NCBI GenBank assembly: GCA_050699055.1
Contig: JBOHCT010000097.1
Coordinates: forward strand, 1-15,245
Source of the DNA: JBOHCT01 sp050699055
Lineage (GTDB): Bacteria; Actinomycetota; Actinomycetes; Streptosporangiales; JBOHCT01
Reading direction: 5' to 3'
Length of the DNA: 15,245 bases
Position 1 is the first letter of the stretch, and the number at the start of each line of letters is the position of its first letter. Position numbers and translations under genes: made by a program. The notes under the pieces are model-generated. The model had not been told where the DNA came from, ran no database searches, and worked only from the letters and a program-made list of their open reading frames with translations. Shown one piece after another: positions 7,670-14,507 of this stretch.

Positions 7670-8410
7670 ATGCGCGCCGCGGTCTTGTCCGACATCCACG
7701 GTCATCTCCCCGCGCTCGAGGCCGTCCTGCGCGACGTCGATGCCGTGGGCGCCGACGTGATCGTGCTGAACGGCGACATCGCCGAGGGCCCGCTGCCAGC
7801 GGAGACCCTCGACCTGCTCGCCAGCCTGGGCGACCGCGCCGTCTGGGTCAGGGGCAACGGCGACCGGTGGGCGGTCGACGCTTACGACGGCCGGTACGAG
7901 CCGACCGGCGGTCCCGCGGACGCCAGCGTCGAGTGGACGGCCGCTCGGATCAGCCAGGAGCACCGCGACCGGCTCGCCGCGCTTCCCTTGACAGTCCGCC
8001 TCGACGTCGACGGCCTCGGGGCGGTCCTGTTCTGCCACGCGACCCCACGGAACGACACCGAGATCGTGCTGGTCGACAGCCCGATGGCGCGCTACGAGGA
8101 GGTCTTCGGCGGAATTGACGAGAGCACTGTCGTCGTCGGGCACACTCACATGCCATTCGACCGGCTCGCCGACCGACGGCGGATCGTCAACCCCGGCAGC
8201 GTGGGCATGCCCTACGGCGGCACCGGCGCGTACTGGGCCCTCATCGGCCCGGACGTGACCCTGCGACACACGGCGTACGACCTGGAGGCCGCGGGCGAGC
8301 GCCTACACCGCGGCGGGATGCCCGACATCGAGCCCTTCGTCGAAGAGAACGTCCGCACCGCCCCAAGCGATGCCGAGGCCCTTTCGGTATTCTCTGGGCG
8401 TGCCCCGTGA
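7670..8410 (+). CDS. YfcE/MJ0936-type calcineurin-like metallophosphoesterase
   Basis: A 246-aa cytoplasmic phosphodiesterase-like enzyme with the full set of dimetal-site motifs: Asp8 and His10 in LSDIHGHLPAL, Asp36 in VLNGDIAEG, the GNGD version of the GNHD motif (62-65), His123 in LFCHATPRNDTE and GHTH at 157-160. It ends with the family segment RRIVNPGSVGMP. The order and short length place it with the small bacterial phosphodiesterases (Metallophos_2), not with Ser/Thr phosphatases. The third residue of the GNHD box is Gly instead of the usual His, which may affect substrate choice or catalysis. The physiological substrate is unknown. A perfect AGGAGG sets the start. It may be co-transcribed with the flavoprotein 80 bp upstream. 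Confidence 0.88.
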   Translation: MRAAVLSDIHGHLPALEAVLRDVDAVGADVIVLNGDIAEGPLPAETLDLLASLGDRAVWVRGNGDRWAVDAYDGRYEPTGGPADASVEWTAARISQEHRDRLAALPLTVRLDVDGLGAVLFCHATPRNDTEIVLVDSPMARYEEVFGGIDESTVVVGHTHMPFDRLADRRRIVNPGSVGMPYGGTGAYWALIGPDVTLRHTAYDLEAAGERLHRGGMPDIEPFVEENVRTAPSDAEALSVFSGRAP

Positions 8411-8729
8411 TCGGCCGCGACGCGTTGCATGTGGCCTGATTCGGTCAATTATAAGCAGGTGCCGGAGCGACTGACCACGGTCTTGTCACGATAGGCACAC
8501 GCGAGAACGCGCATCGTAACGGGGGCGATGCAACCTCATGGACATTGAGTGCGTCCTTGTCACAACGAGGTGCTTGTATAGCGACGCGGTTCGAGGTCGT
8601 CCGTTCGGTCCGCGACCACCCCGCCGGAGGTGACTACCTGCTCCGTACCACCGTCCTGACTGGGTCGGCGTCGGGCCCCGGCCCGGCCACGTCGTCCCCG
8701 CTCCCACCCCGTCCGGGAGGACCCCCGAG
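8411..8729. other. 319-bp intergenic region with local AT-rich patch, no supported gene
   Basis: No convincing protein gene lies here. The first 170 bp are visibly less GC-rich than the neighbours. They contain TTATAAGC at 8449-8456, which gives TATAAG on the plus strand (8450-8455) and a perfect TATAAT -10 on the minus strand (8453-8448). On the minus strand a TGGTCA lies 18 nt upstream of that -10. CTTGTCAC occurs twice in direct orientation (8482-8489 and 8556-8563), the second just before TTGTATAGC. A 7-bp inverted repeat, GTTGCAT (8424-8430) and ATGCAAC (8528-8534), brackets the AT patch. The ribosome-binding site GGGAGGA for the kinase gene is at 8715-8721. The kinase promoter is expected here, but no single site is decisive. 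Confidence 0.5.
8511..8531. promoter_or_regulatory. Small hairpin GCATCG-N9-CGATGC
   Basis: A perfect 6-bp stem (8511-8516 and 8526-8531) with a 9-nt loop containing five G residues. It could be a weak terminator for the phosphoesterase transcript or an operator for the kinase gene. There is no run of T after it, so an intrinsic terminator is not well supported. Confidence 0.25.
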
Positions 8730-10190
8730 ATGACCATCGCTTCCGGCACTCGCGTTGGCGACCGCTACCGCTTGGAGGAGCGGCTCGCCTCCGGTGGCAT
8801 GGGCGAGGTGTGGAGCGCCACGGACGAGGAGCTGGGCAGGCGTGTCGCTGTCAAGGTCCTCAAGCCTGAGCACGCCAGCGACCCGATGTTTCGCGAACGG
8901 TTCCGGGCCGAGGCACGCAATACCGCGGCGCTGACCCATTCCGCGATCGCGAAGGTTCACGACTACATCGAGGACGACCAGACCGCGTTCCTGGTCATGG
9001 AGTATGTCCCGGGACGACCCCTCTCGGCGTTGCTCGCCGAGGGCGGGCCGCTCGACGTCGACACGACGCTGGACGTCGCCGCGCAGACAGCCCGCGCCCT
9101 GCAGGCCGCGCACGACGCCGGGGTGATCCACCGCGACATCAAGCCCAGCAACCTGATCATCGGCCCCAGCGGGATCGTCAAAGTGACAGACCTCGGGGCG
9201 GCGAGGGCGCTCGGCACCCCCGCGCTGACACAGACCGGCGTCGTCGTGGGAACGGTCCATTACATGGCGCCCGAGCAGGCCGCGGGCCGGCGGGTCACCC
9301 CGGCGACCGACATCTACGCGCTCGGGATCGTGGCCTACGAGTGCCTCGCCGGCCGGCTGCCCTTCCGCCATGACACCCCTGTCAACATCGCGCTCGCGCA
9401 CGTCCACCTGCCGCCACCCGCGCTGCCCGACGACGTCCCGCCGGCGGTACGCGTCCTCGTCGGGGAGTGCCTCGCGAAGGACCCAGAAGACCGTCCTGCC
9501 AGCGCTTACGAGCTGGCGCGGCGTGCCGCCGCCCTGCGAGTCCCGGTACAGCCCGCGCACGCCCACGTCGTGTCGTGCGGGCGGCATCGCAGGCCCCTCC
9601 CCACCGCGCGACTGGGAGCGCGCCTCGCCCTGGTTCTCGCCGGAGTCCTGTTGCTCGGCATCGGCGCGCGGGGGGTGGGGCCGCTCATCCCTCTCGGCGG
9701 CGAGGAGTACGCACCGGGCGAGAGCTCATCGCCCTCGCCGCGAGCGAGCGGCCCGGAGGCCCGCCGCTCGTTCGGGGTCGAGCCGGACCGCCACGCCCGT
9801 CATCCTGACGTGATGATGCCCAAGCCGACGCGTGGTCCGTCCCAGAGCCAGCGCCTCGGTCCGGCCACTCCGCTCGACGCAACGCCGACACCTGTCTCCA
9901 CCGACGGCTCTCCCTCGGCGTCGACGTCCGCGTCCACCATGGCCATGACACCGTCCCCGAGTGCGTCACCCTCCTCACCGGACGCGCACCTGCCGCTGGT
10001 CCCGCGCCTCACCGAGGGTTGGCACACGCTCGGCTCCTCCGCGAGCCCGACCCCGACCGCGACGGACAGCCCGAGCCCCTCGCCGTCAGCGCCCGGATCG
10101 GCCGAGCCCACGCCGTCCCCGACCACGTCCGAGACGAGCGAGTCGACGCCGTCCCCGTCGTCCACACCCACCCACACGCCTGGCGAGTAG
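8730..10190 (+). CDS. Transmembrane Ser/Thr protein kinase (PknB-like) with Ser/Thr/Pro-rich outer stalk
   Basis: A 486-aa Hanks-type kinase. The domain starts near residue 13 with the glycine loop LASGGMGEVWSA. Lys42 (VAVKVLKPE), Glu61, the catalytic loop HRDIKPSN (134-141) and the metal-binding Asp154 are all present. The usual DFG reads DLG. The activation loop LTQTGVVVGTVHYMAPEQ carries Thr167 and Thr169, in the positions autophosphorylated in mycobacterial PknB, and Thr175 before the APE motif. One membrane helix follows (about 297-316, RLGARLALVLAGVLLLGIG). The outer 160 residues are low-complexity Ser/Thr/Pro/Glu sequence without PASTA repeats or any recognisable sensor domain, and they end GE. 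GGGAGGA 8 nt upstream supports ATG 8730. The stop is 9 bp from the stop of the convergent oxidoreductase gene. It probably signals at the cell envelope; its substrates cannot be inferred. Confidence 0.93.
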   Translation: MTIASGTRVGDRYRLEERLASGGMGEVWSATDEELGRRVAVKVLKPEHASDPMFRERFRAEARNTAALTHSAIAKVHDYIEDDQTAFLVMEYVPGRPLSALLAEGGPLDVDTTLDVAAQTARALQAAHDAGVIHRDIKPSNLIIGPSGIVKVTDLGAARALGTPALTQTGVVVGTVHYMAPEQAAGRRVTPATDIYALGIVAYECLAGRLPFRHDTPVNIALAHVHLPPPALPDDVPPAVRVLVGECLAKDPEDRPASAYELARRAAALRVPVQPAHAHVVSCGRHRRPLPTARLGARLALVLAGVLLLGIGARGVGPLIPLGGEEYAPGESSSPSPRASGPEARRSFGVEPDRHARHPDVMMPKPTRGPSQSQRLGPATPLDATPTPVSTDGSPSASTSASTMAMTPSPSASPSSPDAHLPLVPRLTEGWHTLGSSASPTPTATDSPSPSPSAPGSAEPTPSPTTSETSESTPSPSSTPTHTPGE

Positions 10191-10199
10191 ACCCGAACG

Positions 10200-13100
10200 T
10201 CAGCCGCGGCGCAGCGCCCGCGCCACGGCGGCCATCCCGGTCAGCCCGAGCGCGACGGCGCCTCCGATCCCAAAGAGAGAGGCATACGACGCCGGACGCG
10301 ATGGCCCGGTGGGCCGCTCGGCGTACGCCTCCTCCGGACGCCCGGGCACAGGGGTGTCATCCATCCCCGCGCGCAGCAGCTCGGCGAGATGGACCGCCTG
10401 CCGACCGTCCGCCTCCCCCTGCTCGATCTGGGTACGGCAGCTGAAGCCGTCGGCGACGATCACCGCCTCATTCGACGCGTCGCGTACGGCGGGCAGCAGC
10501 GCGCGTTCGGCGCAGGCCATCGACACGTCGTAGTGGCCCCGCTCGAAGCCGAAGTTGCCGGCGAGGCCGCAGCAGCCGGAGTCGAGGACCTCGACGTCCA
10601 TGCCCATGTCGCGCATGAGCGCCGCGTCGGACTCGATCCCCATGATCGCGTGCTGATGGCAGTGGGTCTGCACGATCGCCTTGCGGGACAGGCGCGGCGG
10701 CTCCCACCCCGGGGTGTGATCGCGGAGCAGCTCGCCGAGCGTGTAGGTCTGGTGCGCGAGCCGGCTCACGTCCTGGTCGTGGGGGAACATCTCGTGGGCG
10801 TCGGAGCGGAAGACGGCCGTGCAGCTCGGCTCCAGGCCCACGATCGGCGTCCCGGCCCGCAGGCGCGGGCGCAGCACGCCGACTGTACGCCGCAGCACCT
10901 TCTGCGCGATGGCGAGCTGCCCGGTGGAGATCCAGGTGAGCGCGCAGCAGACGGCCTGCTCCGGCACGACCACGCGGTAGCCGGCAGCTTCCAGCACCTC
11001 GACCGCGGCACGGCCGATGGCGGGATGGAAGGCGTTCGTGAACGAGTCGGGCCAGAGCACCACCTCGCCGCGCGCGCCGTCGCCCCGCGGGCCGCGGCGA
11101 CCGTACCAGTGCTGCATCGTCTCGCCCGCGAACAGCGGGATCGCTCGGTGCGGGTCGATGCCGCCGCCCCGCGTGATGACCGCGCGCATTCCCGGCGCCT
11201 GGGTGAGCGCGTTGACGACGCCCGGCGCGAGCGCGGCGACGCGGGACACGAGCGGCAGCCAGCCCATCGAGTAGTGCGCGAGCGGGCGGAGCCGCCCGGC
11301 GTAGTGGTGGGAAAGGAACTCCGCCTTGAGGGTCGCCATGTCGACCTTCATCGGACAGTCGGTCTTGCAGCCCTTGCACGCCAGGCAGAGGTCGAGGGCG
11401 TCGCGTACGGCGGTGGAGCGCCAGCCGTCCTTGACCGCCGAGTCGGCGTGGCCGTTCAGCATCTCGAACAGCAGCCGCGACCGACCGCGGGTGGAATGCT
11501 CCTCCTCGCGGGTGACCATGTAGCTCGGGCACATCACCCCGCCGCTCTCGCGGCGGCACTTGCCGACGCCGACGCAGCGCATGACCGCGCGGCGGAAGCT
11601 GCCCGAGTCCTCGGGGTACTGGAAATGCGTCGTCGGGTCGGCCGGCTCATAGGCCGTGCCGAGCCGGAGGTTCTCGTCGGCGCGGTACGGCGCGACGACC
11701 TTGCCCGGGTTCATCTTGTTGCCCGGGTCGAAGACGGCCTTCAGCTGGCCGAACGCCCGAACGAGGTCCGGCCCGAACATCTTCTCGAGCAGCTCGCCGC
11801 GTGCCTGGCCGTCGCCGTGCTCGCCGGAGAACGACCCGCCGTACGCCACCACGACGTCGGCGGCGCGGTGGATGAAGCGGCGGAAGTTGGCGACGCCGTC
11901 GGCGGTGTAGAAGTCGAACGGGATGCGGGTGTGCACGCACCCCTGGCCGAAGTGCCCGTACAGCGACGGCCGGCCGTACCCGTGCTCCCGGAAGAGCCCC
12001 TGCAGGTCGCGCAGGTAGTCGCCGACCCGGTCCGGCGGCACCGCCGAGTCCTCCCAACCCTCCCACGTCTCCGGCATGTCGGGCGGACGGGCGGTCGCAC
12101 CGAGACCCGCCTCGCGGACCTCCCACATCTCGGCCTCGCGCTCGGGGTCGTCGTAGAAGCGCACGCTCGGCTCGTGCTCGGTCCTGTGTAGCCCCCGCAG
12201 CATCTCCTCGGCCCGGTTGTCGGCCTCCTCGCGGGTCTCGCCGCCGAACTGCACCATGAGCCAGCCGGCACCCTCGGGAAGCAGGTTCATCGCCTCGGGG
12301 TTCAGGTGCTCGCGCTTCTCGAAGTAGATCAGCCGGTCGTCGAGGCCTTCGAGCGCGATCGGCTCGTACCCGACGACCCGCTTGACGGCGTCGCCCGCCG
12401 CGGCGATGTCGGGGTAGCCGAGGATGACGAGGGACTTCCTCTTGATGACGGGGATGAGCGTCAGCTCCGCCCGCAGCACCGTGACGAGCGTGCTCTCCGA
12501 GCCGACGAGTCCGGCGGCGAGCTGGAAGCCGCTCTCCGGCAGCAGGGAGTCGAGGTTGTAGCCGGAGACGCGGCGCGGGATGTCCGGATAACGGGTGCGG
12601 ACCTCGGCCATGTACCTGTCGGTCAGCGCCTTCAGCGTGCGGTACACCTCGGCCTCGCGCCCGCCCCCCGCGACGATCCGCTCGAACTCCTCGTCGCTCG
12701 TCGGCCCGACCCACATGCGGGTGCCGTCGTAGAGCAGCACCTCCATGCGGACGATGTTCTCCGAGACCTTGCCGCTGCGCTGGGCAGTCGCCCCGCAGGA
12801 GTTGTTGCCGATCATCCCGCCGATGGTGCAGTGGTCGTGGGTCGCCGGCCTGGGGCCGAACTCGAGGCCGTACGGGCTGAGCTGGGCGTTCAGCGCGTCG
12901 AGGACGATGCCAGGCTCGACGACGCAGGTGTGCGCGTCCGCGTCGACGAAGACGAGCCGGTGGCAGTACTTCGACCAGTCGATGACGACCGCGGCGTTGC
13001 AGCACTGCCCGCCCAGACTGGTCCCGCCGCCGCGGGACAGCAGCGGCGCGGCGTGCTCCCGGCAACAGGCGACTGCCTCGACGCCGGCGTCCACGGTCCG

Positions 13101-13289
13101 GGGGACGACGACGCCGATCGGGACCTGGCGGTAGTTGGAGCCGTCCGTCGAGTACGCACCCGTGCTGCCCGCGTCGAACCGCACCTCGCCGTCGACGCGC
13201 GCGGCGAGGTCGCGTTCCAGGGCGCCGACGTCGATGTCCGCTGCAGCCGCCGGCCGCGTCACCGGATCGGGGAGATCGGTCGTCGTCAT
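10200..13289 (-). CDS. FAD-linked and Fe-S 2-hydroxyacid dehydrogenase, YdiJ-like, with CCG domains
   Basis: A 1029-aa fusion oxidoreductase. Residues about 45-280 are a PCMH-type FAD domain (SRGGGTSLGGQ at 85-95, GNNSCGATAQRSGK at 161-174). The FAD-oxidase C-terminal half follows, with GSFSGEHGDGQARGELLEK (485-503) and DPGNKMNPGK (521-530). The ferredoxin region has Cys572, Cys578 and Cys587, then CLACKGCKTDCP (635-646), a full 4Fe-4S motif. Two CCG-type halves end in CCALTW (781-786) and DSGCCGLAGNFG (903-914). The layout matches YdiJ-type D-2-hydroxyglutarate or D-lactate dehydrogenases; the exact acid is not readable. The ATG at 13289 has AAGGAG 5 nt upstream, whereas the open frame reaches 13484 across the divergent promoter. 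The last 30 residues hold a hydrophobic helix (FGIGGAVALGLTGMAAVARAL) ending RRG, a probable membrane anchor to the respiratory chain. Confidence 0.9.
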   Translation of the reverse strand: MTTTDLPDPVTRPAAAADIDVGALERDLAARVDGEVRFDAGSTGAYSTDGSNYRQVPIGVVVPRTVDAGVEAVACCREHAAPLLSRGGGTSLGGQCCNAAVVIDWSKYCHRLVFVDADAHTCVVEPGIVLDALNAQLSPYGLEFGPRPATHDHCTIGGMIGNNSCGATAQRSGKVSENIVRMEVLLYDGTRMWVGPTSDEEFERIVAGGGREAEVYRTLKALTDRYMAEVRTRYPDIPRRVSGYNLDSLLPESGFQLAAGLVGSESTLVTVLRAELTLIPVIKRKSLVILGYPDIAAAGDAVKRVVGYEPIALEGLDDRLIYFEKREHLNPEAMNLLPEGAGWLMVQFGGETREEADNRAEEMLRGLHRTEHEPSVRFYDDPEREAEMWEVREAGLGATARPPDMPETWEGWEDSAVPPDRVGDYLRDLQGLFREHGYGRPSLYGHFGQGCVHTRIPFDFYTADGVANFRRFIHRAADVVVAYGGSFSGEHGDGQARGELLEKMFGPDLVRAFGQLKAVFDPGNKMNPGKVVAPYRADENLRLGTAYEPADPTTHFQYPEDSGSFRRAVMRCVGVGKCRRESGGVMCPSYMVTREEEHSTRGRSRLLFEMLNGHADSAVKDGWRSTAVRDALDLCLACKGCKTDCPMKVDMATLKAEFLSHHYAGRLRPLAHYSMGWLPLVSRVAALAPGVVNALTQAPGMRAVITRGGGIDPHRAIPLFAGETMQHWYGRRGPRGDGARGEVVLWPDSFTNAFHPAIGRAAVEVLEAAGYRVVVPEQAVCCALTWISTGQLAIAQKVLRRTVGVLRPRLRAGTPIVGLEPSCTAVFRSDAHEMFPHDQDVSRLAHQTYTLGELLRDHTPGWEPPRLSRKAIVQTHCHQHAIMGIESDAALMRDMGMDVEVLDSGCCGLAGNFGFERGHYDVSMACAERALLPAVRDASNEAVIVADGFSCRTQIEQGEADGRQAVHLAELLRAGMDDTPVPGRPEEAYAERPTGPSRPASYASLFGIGGAVALGLTGMAAVARALRRG

Positions 13290-13428
13290 GCGGGCTCCTT
13301 GGGACTCCTCGGAGAAAGCGGGGACCCTACTGACCTTGCCCAGACCATACGCCGGCATGCGTGCGCCCACCTTTGACAGTGGTCGGCACATGGACAATGG
13401 TCGCGCGGCACACGAGCAGGGAGTACGT
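13290..13428. promoter_or_regulatory. Divergent promoter region, oxidoreductase / ribokinase
   Basis: A 139-bp gap between divergent starts. It contains the AAGGAG ribosome-binding site of the oxidoreductase (13300-13295) and a GGGAG site for the kinase (13419-13423). A minus-strand TATGGT (13349-13344) fits TAnnnT and could be the oxidoreductase -10, but no clear -35 precedes it. CGGCACA occurs twice, 22 bp apart, at 13384-13390 and 13406-13412. CCAC and GTGG arms at 13367-13382 bracket the TTGACA hexamer. Confidence 0.5.
13373..13401 (+). promoter_or_regulatory. Candidate promoter for the ribokinase-like gene
   Basis: A perfect TTGACA -35 hexamer is at 13373-13378. At 17-nt spacing the -10 would be AATGGT (13396-13401), a poor match. 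GACAAT (13393-13398) matches better but the spacing is only 14 nt. The distance to ATG 13429 allows a short leader containing the ribosome-binding site. Confidence 0.35.
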
Positions 13429-14361
13429 ATGGCACGGGACGGGGCACGGCGCGCAGGCCGCGTGGTCGTCGTCGGCTCGATCAACGCCGACCTCGTCGTG
13501 CGCGTCGAGCACCACCCGAGGCCAGGGGAGACCGTGCTCGGCGGCGACGTGCACCGCTATCCGGGCGGCAAGGGCGACAACCAGGCCGTGGCGGCGGCGC
13601 GGCTCGGCGCGGATGTCGCGTTCGTCGGCTGCGTGGGGAGCGACGAGGCGGGCGGGATGCTCGCGGCGAACCTGCGGGACGCTGGCGTGGACCCGCGTAC
13701 GCTGCGCGTCGACGACGGCGCGCCCTCCGGCGTCGCGCTGATCGACGTCGAGGCCGCGGGAGAGAACACGATCGTCGTGTCGCCCGGCGCCAACATGCGG
13801 GTCGCCCCGGGTCATGTCGACGCCGCGTTCGACGCCCTCGGGGACGTCGCCGTCGCCTGCCTGCAGTGCGAGCTGCCCCCGGAGACCGTCCATCACGCGG
13901 CGCGGGCCGCGGCTGGTCGCGGCGTGCGGGTAGTCCTCAACGCCGCCCCGCCGATGCCGCTCGAGGCCGACGTGCTCTCTGTGTGCGACCCGCTGGTCGT
14001 GAACGTCCACGAGGCCGCCTACCTACTCGGCGGGTCCGTACGAGAGGGGGACGGCGGCGCGGAAAGGACGGTCGAGCGGCTGCGGCGGCGCGGCCCGCGT
14101 TCTGTTGTCGTGACGCTCGGGAAGGGCGGCGCGGTCGGTCACGACCGCCGCGGCGTGTTCCGCCTCCCGGCGCCCGCCGTCGAGGCTCTCGACACCACCG
14201 GGGCGGGCGACGCGTTCACCGGGGCGCTCGCGGCCAGGCTCGCCGAAGGGAGCGACCTCCGCGAGGCGACGGCCTTCGCCGTGAAGGTGGGCGCCGCGGC
14301 CGTCCGCGCGCACGGCGCGCAGGGATCGTTCCCCACCCGCGACGAGATCGCGAAGCTGTAG
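13429..14361 (+). CDS. Ribokinase-like PfkB-family carbohydrate kinase
   Basis: A 310-aa sugar kinase, ATP-dependent and cytoplasmic. It begins VVVVGSINADLVVRV (12-26), typical of ribokinase. The sugar-binding PfkB signature 1 reads YPGGKGDNQAVAAARLG (44-60), with Asp where ribokinases usually have Ala, Ser or Cys (GGKGANQA). NVHE (192-195) is the NxxE Mg/phosphate motif, VTLGKGGAV (228-236) is the nucleotide-binding segment, and DTTGAGDAFTGAL (255-267) holds the catalytic base Asp261. ATG 13429 has AGGGAG upstream at normal spacing; the open frame continues upstream to 13135 but only antisense to the neighbouring oxidoreductase. It stands alone, divergent from the 2-hydroxyacid dehydrogenase. 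Ribose is the default guess; other pentoses, deoxyribose or nucleosides are possible. Confidence 0.88.
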   Translation: MARDGARRAGRVVVVGSINADLVVRVEHHPRPGETVLGGDVHRYPGGKGDNQAVAAARLGADVAFVGCVGSDEAGGMLAANLRDAGVDPRTLRVDDGAPSGVALIDVEAAGENTIVVSPGANMRVAPGHVDAAFDALGDVAVACLQCELPPETVHHAARAAAGRGVRVVLNAAPPMPLEADVLSVCDPLVVNVHEAAYLLGGSVREGDGGAERTVERLRRRGPRSVVVTLGKGGAVGHDRRGVFRLPAPAVEALDTTGAGDAFTGALAARLAEGSDLREATAFAVKVGAAAVRAHGAQGSFPTRDEIAKL

Positions 14362-14414
14362 GGACCCGGGGGCAGCTCAGGCCTCGGCCGCCGGGCCCGC
14401 GGTGGGTGGGTCCC
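14361..14414. terminator. Possible terminator-like inverted repeat after the ribokinase gene
   Basis: GGGACCC (14361-14367) and GGGTCCC (14408-14414) are perfect 7-bp arms around a GC-rich 40-nt loop that can fold internally. There is no T-run on either strand. It lies between two convergent genes and could terminate both, but the support is weak, and the HNH tail frame partly overlaps it. Confidence 0.25.
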
Positions 14415-14423
14415 CGCTGACCT

Positions 14424-14507
14424 GGGGCGCCGTGGTGTGTAGGTGTGGCCGGTGGGGGTGGTCCAGATAAGCCGCGCGTGCTGGTCCTGTCGCAGCTGCC
14501 AGTCCGA
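14424..14507 (-). pseudogene. Detached C-terminal tail of the HNH endonuclease, beyond an amber stop
   Basis: Directly after the TAG at 14510-14508, in the same frame, the minus strand reads SDWQLRQDQHARLI and then WTTPTGHTYTPRRP. From my knowledge of the DUF222-HNH family, a Trp shortly after HHxLK and a WTTPTGxxYT segment form its normal C-terminus. The tail is therefore intact but cut off by a single codon. CAG to TAG is the simplest origin of the stop. The frame stays open past 14424 toward the end of the ribokinase gene, so the original stop codon is not identified. Confidence 0.6.

Noticed and set aside
8545..8733. 62-codon frame starting with TTG before the kinase gene
   Set aside because: No ribosome-binding site; early codons are not GC-biased as in real genes here, and the Pro/Gly/Ser-rich end gives no family resemblance.
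9730..10190. Repetitive Ser/Pro/Thr coding DNA in the kinase tail as a separate repeat element
   Set aside because: Low-complexity codons without a fixed period; it is explained by the protein stalk.
10389..12191. 600-codon plus-strand open frame opposite the oxidoreductase
   Set aside because: Its composition is typical of an antisense shadow, and the opposite strand carries clear FAD and Fe-S motifs.
13135..13428. Upstream extension of the ribokinase frame
   Set aside because: It is antisense to the start of the oxidoreductase, resembles no PfkB sequence, and ATG 13429 has its own ribosome-binding site.
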